Shown here: positions 34,500 through 40,371 of the stretch, in pieces | How the letters are laid out: every line of letters starts with the position of its first letter | Position numbering within the stretch: position 1 is the first letter of the stretch | Source of the DNA: JAZDKP01 sp043802925 | Lineage (GTDB): Bacteria; Fibrobacterota; OXYB2-FULL-49-7; JAEUSG01 | Length of the DNA: 49,608 nucleotides | NCBI GenBank assembly: GCA_043802925.1 | Contig: JAZDKP010000004.1 | Location: 1-49,608 of the forward strand | Reading direction: 5' to 3' | Program-made: the position numbers and the translations under genes | The notes under the pieces: generated by a model | What the model was told of the DNA's origin: nothing | The model's database searches: none | The model's input: only the letters and a program-made list of their open reading frames with translations

Positions 34500-34553
34500 C
34501 ATCTCTTCAAATCTTCTACTACCCACCGTATGGATTATTGTATCCTTTATTAA
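34357..34553. repeat. duplicated segment, copy A (AraC 3' end plus downstream DNA)
   Basis: About 197 bases, roughly 90 % identical by eye to 38201-38398. The shared part runs from within the last HTH of the AraC gene, through its stop codon, to an AT-rich stretch. In copy A it ends 9 bases before the AbiE promoter; in copy B at the start codon of the MNT gene. An additional 20-base match is present further left (34074-34093 with 38171-38190). Confidence 0.8.
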
Positions 34554-34561
34554 AAGAAATA

Positions 34562-34612
34562 TTGACTTTCTCCAGAAAGTATGATATATTTGTACTTTCT
34601 GGAGAAAGTCAA
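34562..34612 (+). promoter_or_regulatory. AbiE promoter inside a 20-bp inverted repeat
   Basis: TTGACT (34562-34567) and TATATT (34585-34590) are 17 bases apart and form a strong promoter. The left arm 34562-34581 and the right arm 34593-34612 are perfect complements over 20 bases with an 11-base spacer, so both the -35 and the region between -10 and ATG lie in the repeat; the right arm ends on the A of the start codon and contains the ribosome site GGAG. This suits autorepression by the AbiEi antitoxin, known to bind inverted repeats in its promoter. Confidence 0.75.
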
Positions 34613-35226
34613 TGGCTGAAAACATCCCCCTTTATCAGGATTACATGGCGATTGCGGATTCACTGCGGGGATATGCTTCGCCCAAGGCCAAACTGACGAG
34701 CATGATAAAGGCCGGAAAGATTATTAAAATCAGGAGGGGATTGTATATATCGCCCGGCGATCCGGAAGCGTCCGGGAAGACCCTGGCCAACAAGATATAT
34801 GGACCGTCATACATATCATTTGAATATGTTTTGTCATATTACGGCCTTATCCCGGAACGGGCGCATACCGTCACCTCCGCGAGCATGGGGAAGAACAAGA
34901 ACAGGCTTTTTCACACACCGGTGGGGGACTTTTTATATCAAAGCATTCCGCCGGCCGTGTTTCCTTACGGTGTGTTGCGCATGGAAGAGGCCGCAGGTCC
35001 GTTCCTGATTGCCGCAAAGGAAAAAGCCCTCTGTGACACCCTTTCCAAGATAGGCGGTATCACAACCATCCCCTCCCTGGAAGCGTGGTTATACGATGAC
35101 ATGCGTTTGGAAAGAGAGGATGTTTTTTCACTGTCCGTGCGGGACATCGGGGCGCTGGCCCCGTTGTATGGCAAGAAATCGATCAAGGTATTGCTGGAAT
35201 ATCTTAAAAAAAAGAACAAGTCATGA
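34612..35226 (+). CDS. AbiEi-family antitoxin (type IV toxin-antitoxin system)
   Basis: 204 residues. The N-terminal winged helix is visible as MAIADSLRGYASPKAKLTSM and IIKIRRGLYISPGD; the C-terminal domain contains YGPSYISFEYVLSYYGLIPE and AKEKALCDTLSKIGG, both standard AbiEi blocks. The antitoxin does not bind the toxin but represses its own promoter and counteracts toxicity. The ATG at 34612 lies at the right edge of the inverted repeat. Its stop overlaps the toxin start as ATGA. The pair works in phage defence (abortive infection) and in keeping mobile DNA. Confidence 0.9.
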   Translation: MAENIPLYQDYMAIADSLRGYASPKAKLTSMIKAGKIIKIRRGLYISPGDPEASGKTLANKIYGPSYISFEYVLSYYGLIPERAHTVTSASMGKNKNRLFHTPVGDFLYQSIPPAVFPYGVLRMEEAAGPFLIAAKEKALCDTLSKIGGITTIPSLEAWLYDDMRLEREDVFSLSVRDIGALAPLYGKKSIKVLLEYLKKKNKS

Positions 35227-36095
35227 ACAGTGCCGTTGAGTCCATGCTTGCCAAATATACGGGCAAGACAATGGAGGATCGTAAGAACGCCTTGAAGGAG
35301 ATAATACAGGAAATCGCGCTTTGCGGCCTGTTCCGGGCGGGATTCTTTGACAAGGCCGCCTTTTATGGCGGCACCGCACTCCGGATCATTCACGGGCTGC
35401 CGCGATTTTCAGAAGACATTGATTTCTCTCTCTTGCGAAAAGACGCGGATTTTGATTTGGGACGGTATTGCACGGGAGTGCGGAACGAGTTGGCGGCCTT
35501 CGGGTTCGACCTGGCGGTGGCTAAAAAGAAGAAAAGAGGCGAATCCGCCATCCAATCCGCTTTCATCAAAGGCGGGACGCTTGTCCATCTGCTGAAAATC
35601 AACGCCGTTAAACCGCCTGTGGCGGGTGTCCATCGAAACGAGGTTCTGAGCATAAAGTTTGAAATTGATACGGATCCGCCTGCCGGCGCGGGGTATGAAA
35701 TCAAATACCTTCTTGCGCCCATCCCTTATTCCGTCCGGGTGTTCGCCATCGGATCGCTGTTTGCGGGGAAATTACACGCGGTTCTCTGCAGAAACTGGGG
35801 AAGCGGCCGAATCAAAGGGCGCGATTTGTATGATTATGTCTGGTTCCTGTCGCAGAAGGGCCCAGTGAATGGAACACATTTGGAGGCGCGCATGAGGCAG
35901 ACAGGCCACTGGCAGGAGCAGGCCAGCCTGACCGCCGATACGCTGATTTCACTTCTGGAGAAAAGATTCCGCTCCATCAATTATACCCTTGCTAAAAGGG
36001 ACATTCTGCCCTATCTCCGGAATTCCGCGGAACTGAGCCTGTGGTCGCCCGACTTTTTCATCGGCATCACTAAGGACGGTTTGAAGTTTGAATAG
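35223..36095 (+). CDS. AbiEii toxin (nucleotidyltransferase)
   Basis: 290 residues, AbiEii/DUF1814 family. The nucleotidyltransferase motifs are in order: FYGGTALRIIHGLPRFSEDIDF (motif I with the GG..R and the DxD), SIKFEIDTDPPAG, LFAGKLHAVLCRNW with GRDLYDYVWFL, all with the expected acidic and basic residues. It is a GTP-dependent nucleotidyltransferase toxin that halts growth. Translationally coupled to the antitoxin. The 3' end overlaps the converging AraC gene by 26 bases, suggesting tight insertion or end decay. No missing key residue seen, so the toxin looks intact. Confidence 0.9.
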   Translation: MNSAVESMLAKYTGKTMEDRKNALKEIIQEIALCGLFRAGFFDKAAFYGGTALRIIHGLPRFSEDIDFSLLRKDADFDLGRYCTGVRNELAAFGFDLAVAKKKKRGESAIQSAFIKGGTLVHLLKINAVKPPVAGVHRNEVLSIKFEIDTDPPAGAGYEIKYLLAPIPYSVRVFAIGSLFAGKLHAVLCRNWGSGRIKGRDLYDYVWFLSQKGPVNGTHLEARMRQTGHWQEQASLTADTLISLLEKRFRSINYTLAKRDILPYLRNSAELSLWSPDFFIGITKDGLKFE

Positions 36096-36960
36096 ATCGG
36101 TATTCCCGCGGCGCCATGCCCACCTTGCGGCGGAAGAGCTTGTTGAAGAAGGAAATGTCCGAAAAGCCGCTCTCCATGGCCACGCGTGAAACAGATTTAT
36201 CAGTGGATCGGAGCAGCATCATGGCGGTCTGGGCGCGTTTATCAAGGATGTAATCGTAAAGGGTCTTGCCCGTGTATTCCTTGAACAGCCTGCACAGGTA
36301 GGGCCCGCTGTAACCTGACCGCCTGGCCAGCGATTCTATTGAGACGTGCTCCGTGTAATTGAGGTCCAGGTACCGCCTCACGGGTTCCATCACCAGGTGG
36401 GCGAACGGCTTGCCTTTTCCCAGGATGGTGACGCCGCTTTTCAGCGCCTGCCTGCAGCATTCCGCCAGGAATATTCGGAAATAATCCCGCACAAGTTCAC
36501 TCCACCCTTTGTCTTGCGCCATGAATTCCCTGTGCATGTTCATGACCAGGCCCGTGACGGCCGCGTCAGGTTTGAATTCAAGGCGTGTCATATGGTCCGG
36601 CGAAGGATAAAAATTGGGGTGCAGGGGCAGGATCTGGTGGAGGATCCCCTGCAACCCGGCCGGCATGGCAGGCAGGACGAAACGCTCCAGGTTGAGGTAA
36701 AGGTTCATGATTTCCATGCCTTTTTTATCAGTCACGATGTCATGGACCTGCCCGAAATGCGTGATGGAGAGCGACGGCCCCTGCTCTGGATAGGCCCGCT
36801 CCCCCAGGTAATGGGTGCCTTTGCCGCGTATGATAAAGCTGAGCAGGACCACGTCCGTGGAATGGAGGTTTTTATTGAAATTCAGGTAATGCGGAAAATA
36901 CTCCAGGGCAATACCCTGTTCCTTTAATGCAGGATGTTGGTGAAATTTTGGAACGCTCAT
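36070..36960 (-). CDS. AraC-family transcriptional regulator
   Basis: 296 residues. N-terminal sensor of cupin type (LSFIIRGKGTHYLG), middle linker rich in helices, then the double HTH: HVSIESLARRSGYSGPYLCR and KSVSRVAMESGFSDISFFNK, closing RRKVGMAPREYRS. Divergent from the UroD-family gene at 37044, with 83 bases between them holding a likely operator (36992-37022). A different AraC subgroup from that at 33714, judging by the N-terminus. Overlaps the end of the AbiEii toxin gene on the opposite strand by 26 bases. Confidence 0.9.
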   Translation of the reverse strand: MSVPKFHQHPALKEQGIALEYFPHYLNFNKNLHSTDVVLLSFIIRGKGTHYLGERAYPEQGPSLSITHFGQVHDIVTDKKGMEIMNLYLNLERFVLPAMPAGLQGILHQILPLHPNFYPSPDHMTRLEFKPDAAVTGLVMNMHREFMAQDKGWSELVRDYFRIFLAECCRQALKSGVTILGKGKPFAHLVMEPVRRYLDLNYTEHVSIESLARRSGYSGPYLCRLFKEYTGKTLYDYILDKRAQTAMMLLRSTDKSVSRVAMESGFSDISFFNKLFRRKVGMAPREYRSIQTSNRP

Positions 36961-36991
36961 AATGGATACCTATAAAATCATAATATAGGCC

Positions 36992-37022
36992 TATCTTATA
37001 CAAGTATTTATGCTTATCTTAT
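36992..37022. promoter_or_regulatory. direct-repeat candidate site for AraC regulator
   Basis: TATCTTAT occurs at 36992-36999 and again at 37015-37022, a period of 23 bases, close to two helical turns, as in AraC half-sites. The first copy overlaps the palindrome ATAGGCCTAT at 36985-36994. It lies between the divergent AraC gene and the UroD-family gene. Confidence 0.4.
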
Positions 37023-37043
37023 CACCATCACAAGGAGAAACCC

Positions 37044-38042
37044 ATGAACGCAAGAGAACGGTTCAACGCAATCCTGGAATTCAAAAAGCCTGAAGAGCGT
37101 CTGCCCCTGATCGAATGGGCGGCCTGGTGGGACAAGACCATGAACCGTTGGATGGGCGAGGGGCTGCCACAGATGGGTTTCGAGGAGTCGCAGAGCCATT
37201 TCGGCCTGGACCCCATGTGCCTCATTTCCATCGGGACGCGGGACGCGGGCATGCCCAAGCCCGCCTACCACGGCGCGCCGCTCATCACCGACGAGGCCTC
37301 TTACGAAGCCGTTTGCCCCCATTTGTTCACGGACGCGCTCATAGAGAACGCGTGCAGCCAGGCGCGCAAGCTCAAGGAGCGTCACGACCGGGGCGAAATC
37401 GTAGTCCGGCTGTGGCTGGACGGCTTTTTCTGGTTTCCGCGCGCCATGTTCGGCATCGAGCCCCACTTTTTCGCCTTCTATGACCACCCGGAGCTCATGC
37501 ACCGGATGAACAGGGAACTGGCCGAGTACAACATCCGCGCCATGCGCGCCGTGTTCAAGATCCTGAAGCCCGACATGGCGGGATTCGCTGAGGACATGTC
37601 CTATAACCACGGGCCCATGCTTTCGCGCGAACTGTACAACGAATTCCTGCTGCCCTACTACCGCAGGGTCATCCCCTTTATAAAAGGGCAAGGCGTCCGG
37701 GTGCTGGTGGACAGCGACGGGGACATCACCACCATGGTGCCCTGGCTGCAGGACGCCGGGATAGAGGGCGTCTATCCGCTGGAACGCCAGGCGGGCGTGG
37801 ACGTGGCCAAACTCAGGCAGGCCTATCCGAGGTTCATCATGCTGGGCGGCTATGATAAAATGACTTTGATGAAGGGTGAAGGCGCCATCCGTGCCGAGTT
37901 CGAGCGGCTGCTGCCGGTCATGAAATCGGGCGGCTTTGTCCCTTCCATGGACCACCAGACTCCGCCGGAGTGTTCGCTGGAGAACTACCGCGCCTACGTG
38001 AGGCTGTTCAGGGAATACGCGGAAAAAGCGGCTACGGAATAA
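37044..38042 (+). CDS. UroD/MtaA-family protein
   Basis: 332 residues; AAGGAG before the ATG at 37044. Same superfamily as the protein at 32382-33557 but shorter and only distantly similar: NARERFNAILEFKKPEERLP at the start, FAEDMSYNHGPMLSRELYNE, VRVLVDSDGDITTMVPWLQD, VYPLERQAGVDVAKLRQ and GGFVPSMDHQTPPECSLENY. The DSDGD...P..LE..AG..V..LR pattern is common to both. Divergent from an AraC gene, as is the first UroD gene. Function unknown; the MtaA/CmuA relation suggests handling of a methyl group or a corrinoid partner, not porphyrin synthesis. Confidence 0.82.
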   Translation: MNARERFNAILEFKKPEERLPLIEWAAWWDKTMNRWMGEGLPQMGFEESQSHFGLDPMCLISIGTRDAGMPKPAYHGAPLITDEASYEAVCPHLFTDALIENACSQARKLKERHDRGEIVVRLWLDGFFWFPRAMFGIEPHFFAFYDHPELMHRMNRELAEYNIRAMRAVFKILKPDMAGFAEDMSYNHGPMLSRELYNEFLLPYYRRVIPFIKGQGVRVLVDSDGDITTMVPWLQDAGIEGVYPLERQAGVDVAKLRQAYPRFIMLGGYDKMTLMKGEGAIRAEFERLLPVMKSGGFVPSMDHQTPPECSLENYRAYVRLFREYAEKAATE

Positions 38043-38060
38043 TGGGTCACTCGGTTGTGT

Positions 38061-38144
38061 TGCGGCCTTCCATCGGACTGTCTTTTCGCCCCGCAGGGAA
38101 AAAGCAGTGATGATTTTTCCGTCCAAGCTATAGATACCGACCTG
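38061..38144 (-). pseudogene. remnant of a secreted-protein sorting tail
   Basis: On the minus strand the translation QVGIYSLDGKIITAFSL continues into a KTVRWKAA end, which matches the middle of the FlgD/type IX-like tails in this window (for example LKIFSVNGKLMGSV and LAVYSVSGQLVKTL ... RWDG). There is no intact gene around it: the reading frame continues as junk opposite the UroD-family gene. A decayed 28-residue fragment of a sixth secreted protein. Confidence 0.5.
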
Positions 38145-38170
38145 CCCCCCGTCACTGCACCGTTGGGGAT

Positions 38171-38344
38171 GAGGAATATGATCACAAACGCCCCTCTGAA
38201 CCGCCAAAGTACTGCTCCGAAACCCCGGGTGGAACGTGTCGGACGTGGCGCACGAGGTGGGCTTTTAAGGACCCGCTCTATTTTTCGCGGGTGTTCCGCA
38301 AGAGCGTGGGCGTCCCGCCGCGGAAGTATGCGGGGACGCTGTAA
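38171..38344 (+). pseudogene. truncated copy of an AraC-family regulator
   Basis: Contains 20 bases matching 34074-34093 and, after a deletion of about 260 bases, a match to the end of the AraC gene at 33714-34499. Compared with that gene, one extra T makes GGCTTTTAA, an in-frame stop at 38266-38268, inside the last HTH. The rest of the HTH and the normal stop at 38342-38344 still read through in homologous sequence. Not functional. Continues as the non-coding part of the duplicated segment to 38398. Confidence 0.75.
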
Positions 38345-38398
38345 CATCTCTTCAAATCTTCTACTACCCCCCCTATGAATTATTGTATAATTTATTAA
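38201..38398. repeat. duplicated segment, copy B
   Basis: Matches 34357-34553 with scattered substitutions and one inserted base. Starts in the decayed AraC fragment and ends at the ATG of the MNT gene. The AT-rich end contains TATAAT (38386-38391) where copy A has TATCCT. Confidence 0.8.
38386..38391 (+). promoter_or_regulatory. -10 box (TATAAT) close to the MNT start codon
   Basis: A consensus TATAAT ends 8 bases before the ATG at 38400. Transcription would start near 38398, giving an essentially leaderless mRNA, in accord with the lack of a Shine-Dalgarno site. No good -35 box is present. Confidence 0.45.
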
Positions 38399-38399
38399 T

Positions 38400-38789
38400 A
38401 TGAAACCGATTCCCGTTACCGTCGATCCAGCGGATACGCGCCGATATTTCAGACTTAAGAGCGAAGCACGCTCTAAAAAGATCGCTGAACGCCTGGAACA
38501 TGCCATTAAGGACGCCGATGCTATTATTCAAATGATCGCCCGGAACTACAGGCCCAACAAAATCTGGCAATGGGGTTCTCTGCTGCATCACGAAAATTTT
38601 TCCGAGATATCCGATATCGACATAGCATTGGAAGGCGAAATGTCGCCCGAAACCTTTTTTCAACTCTTGAACAAAGCCGATGCCATGACCCCTTTTAACG
38701 TCGATATCGTACAGCTTGAAACCATCGACGCTCTGCATGCCTGCTCTATCCGGGATGACGGCCGCCTCGTCTATTCGAGGGAGACTTAA
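38400..38789 (+). CDS. MNT-type nucleotidyltransferase (antitoxin of HepT/MNT pair)
   Basis: 129 residues. Minimal nucleotidyltransferase motifs are present: G59-S60 in WQWGSLLHHENFSEISDIDI, the metal-binding D72 and D74, and a third acidic residue D102 in NVDIVQLE. A helical N-terminus (about 15-50) precedes. In characterised pairs MNT AMPylates the HEPN toxin to silence it. Followed without a gap by the HepT-like gene (TAA-ATG). The gene starts right at the end of the duplicated segment and likely has a leaderless mRNA. Confidence 0.85.
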   Translation: MKPIPVTVDPADTRRYFRLKSEARSKKIAERLEHAIKDADAIIQMIARNYRPNKIWQWGSLLHHENFSEISDIDIALEGEMSPETFFQLLNKADAMTPFNVDIVQLETIDALHACSIRDDGRLVYSRET

Positions 38790-39284
38790 ATGAAACAGGC
38801 AAATGATATCCAAATCCTGATGGCTGAAATTGAGAAGAGCACCCGGATTTTACGGAAAACAGCGGACTTTTTAATTGCCACCGAGACCGCTGAACTGGCC
38901 CAAACCGGAAAAACCCCGGCCGCCGCCATTATGATGGCCGGAATTCTTGAAAATTATTACACAGCCCTTGAAACACTTTTCCTGAGAATCTCCCAATATT
39001 TCGAAAACCATCTGCCGCCAGAGAAATGGCACATGGAACTGCTGTCGCGTATGACGCTCGCTGTAACGGGCCTGCGCGAAAGGGTCATTTCCGACGAAAC
39101 CCGCATGCACCTTCTTGAACTGCTCCGGTTCCGTCATTTCAAGCGCTATTACTTCGAATTCGAATATGACTGGCCAAAAATTGACTTTCTTATCGGCCGT
39201 GTAAAAACAGTTCATCCGATGGTACTAAAGGACGTCTCCCTTTTCCGGGAATTTCTGGAGAAGGCCGCGAAATCAACGGACTGA
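38790..39284 (+). CDS. HepT-like HEPN-domain protein with changed active-site motif
   Basis: 164 residues, all-helical. The block LLELLRFRHFKRYYFEFEYD at about 108-127 aligns with the C-terminal motif of HepT-like proteins, in which R-x4-H-x-Y carries the RNase Arg/His and the AMPylated Tyr. Here the sequence is R115-HFKR-Y120-Y121-F122: His is replaced by Tyr and the acceptor Tyr position by Phe. Other family blocks such as AAIMMAGILENYYTALETLF are kept. It is the partner of the MNT gene directly before it. The change may have inactivated the toxin, or Y120/Y121 may take over. Not enough to call it broken. Confidence 0.75.
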   Translation: MKQANDIQILMAEIEKSTRILRKTADFLIATETAELAQTGKTPAAAIMMAGILENYYTALETLFLRISQYFENHLPPEKWHMELLSRMTLAVTGLRERVISDETRMHLLELLRFRHFKRYYFEFEYDWPKIDFLIGRVKTVHPMVLKDVSLFREFLEKAAKSTD

Positions 39285-39307
39285 AGCTGTCGCGGTTCCG
39301 CGATCTA

Positions 39308-39388
39308 AAAACATACGGTTTACTACTGTCTATCCAGACCTTCGGCGACCTAGTGAACTGGCATCTGCATATTGTGCGTACCCACTGA
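39308..39388 (+). pseudogene. remnant of IS91-type transposase
   Basis: The frame reads KTYGLLLSIQTFGDLVNWHL then HIVRTH and a stop. It resembles the conserved core of IS91-family transposases, where ...IQTFGDLVNWHPHIHALV... carries the HxH metal site. Only about 26 residues remain, with the Pro of HPH changed to Leu, and no flanking ends visible. It marks past passage of an IS91-like element immediately downstream of the HepT-like gene. Confidence 0.65.
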
Positions 39389-39411
39389 AAGGCGCGATGC
39401 GGCTAAATTTA

Positions 39412-40218
39412 TTATTGAGGCAAACGGGGATCGTAAAGTGTCATGTTTTTCTTTGCGTATTCCCCGGGTGATACGCCCGTGAGCCGCCTGAAGGTACGGT
39501 GGAAGTGGGAGTGGTCGTGGAAACCCAGTTCTTCACCGAGAAGCGCAATGGGCAAGCCGTGGTTCACCAGCAGGTCCTTTGCCTTTGCAATTTTGACCTC
39601 GATAACGTAACGGTGCGGCGCCATACCGATTTCTTTCCTGAAAAGGTGGGAAAAGTAGGCGGGATGCATACACGCCTGTTTTGCCAGAAAAGGCACATCG
39701 ATCCGCTTCTTGTAGTTCAGGTTGATGTATTCGAGGGCCTCGCGGACCCTGTAGTGTATGGGCCTTTTCTCCAGACATCTGTTGTCCACAGCTTTTTCCG
39801 CGTTAAGCGCCTTGAGGAGTTCCAGGCAGAGCCCGGCGCACACGAGCAGACGCAGTGGCTCCCCGGACCGGAAGGTCGCGATAATGGACTGCAGCAAGGA
39901 ACGGATACGGTACGGCCGGTTCGGTTGAATCCGGGCTGGAACCCCCAGTTCGGAGAAAGTGAGGAGCCGCCTGTCCTGTGCAATCATCTCAAAGGTGACC
40001 AGGAGATAGGAGAGGAACTTGCTCCTGCCTGGGAATTTCTCGGAAAGCATGCCGGTATCAAAACAAATAACGTCGCCCTTACCCGCCTCCACGCGCTCCT
40101 GGCCCAGGCGAAAAACGGTCTTCCCAGACATGACCATGAGCACGATGTTGAGGCGCCGGGGATCGCCCGCGTCGCTTTTGGAGTAGTTCGGGCTTTTGTC
40201 GCGGGTGGCCGCGTGCAC
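39412..40218 (-). CDS. AraC-family transcriptional regulator
   Basis: 268 residues from a GTG at 40218, which has no ribosome site. Cupin-like sensor (TVFRLGQERVEAGKGDVICFD), then the double HTH: KKRIDVPFLAKQACMHPAYF and HGLPIALLGEELGFHDHSHF, closing RRLTGVSPGEYAKKN. Reading upstream, the frame stays open and looks conserved (RFNDCIGVNVVHAATRD) as far as an ATT at 40251, with GGAGGAG just before it; an AUU start or a mutated ATG is therefore possible. Divergent from the secreted protein at 40372, with which it probably forms a regulatory pair. Confidence 0.85.
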   Translation of the reverse strand: MHAATRDKSPNYSKSDAGDPRRLNIVLMVMSGKTVFRLGQERVEAGKGDVICFDTGMLSEKFPGRSKFLSYLLVTFEMIAQDRRLLTFSELGVPARIQPNRPYRIRSLLQSIIATFRSGEPLRLLVCAGLCLELLKALNAEKAVDNRCLEKRPIHYRVREALEYINLNYKKRIDVPFLAKQACMHPAYFSHLFRKEIGMAPHRYVIEVKIAKAKDLLVNHGLPIALLGEELGFHDHSHFHRTFRRLTGVSPGEYAKKNMTLYDPRLPQ

Positions 40219-40371
40219 AACGTTAACGCCGATACAGTCGTTGAAACGAATGTACTCCTCCGGTCAAACGGGATGATACCTGATAAATATACATAAGAAT
40301 AGCTCAAATGTACGTATCATTTTGATCGAGGCTGTTCTATATTTATGGATACCCCCAAAGGAGGAAAAATC

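Noticed and set aside
37014..38207. Minus-strand open frame of about 400 codons
   Set aside because: Mostly antisense to the UroD-family gene. Only the sorting-tail remnant at 38061-38144 is accepted, as a separate fragment.
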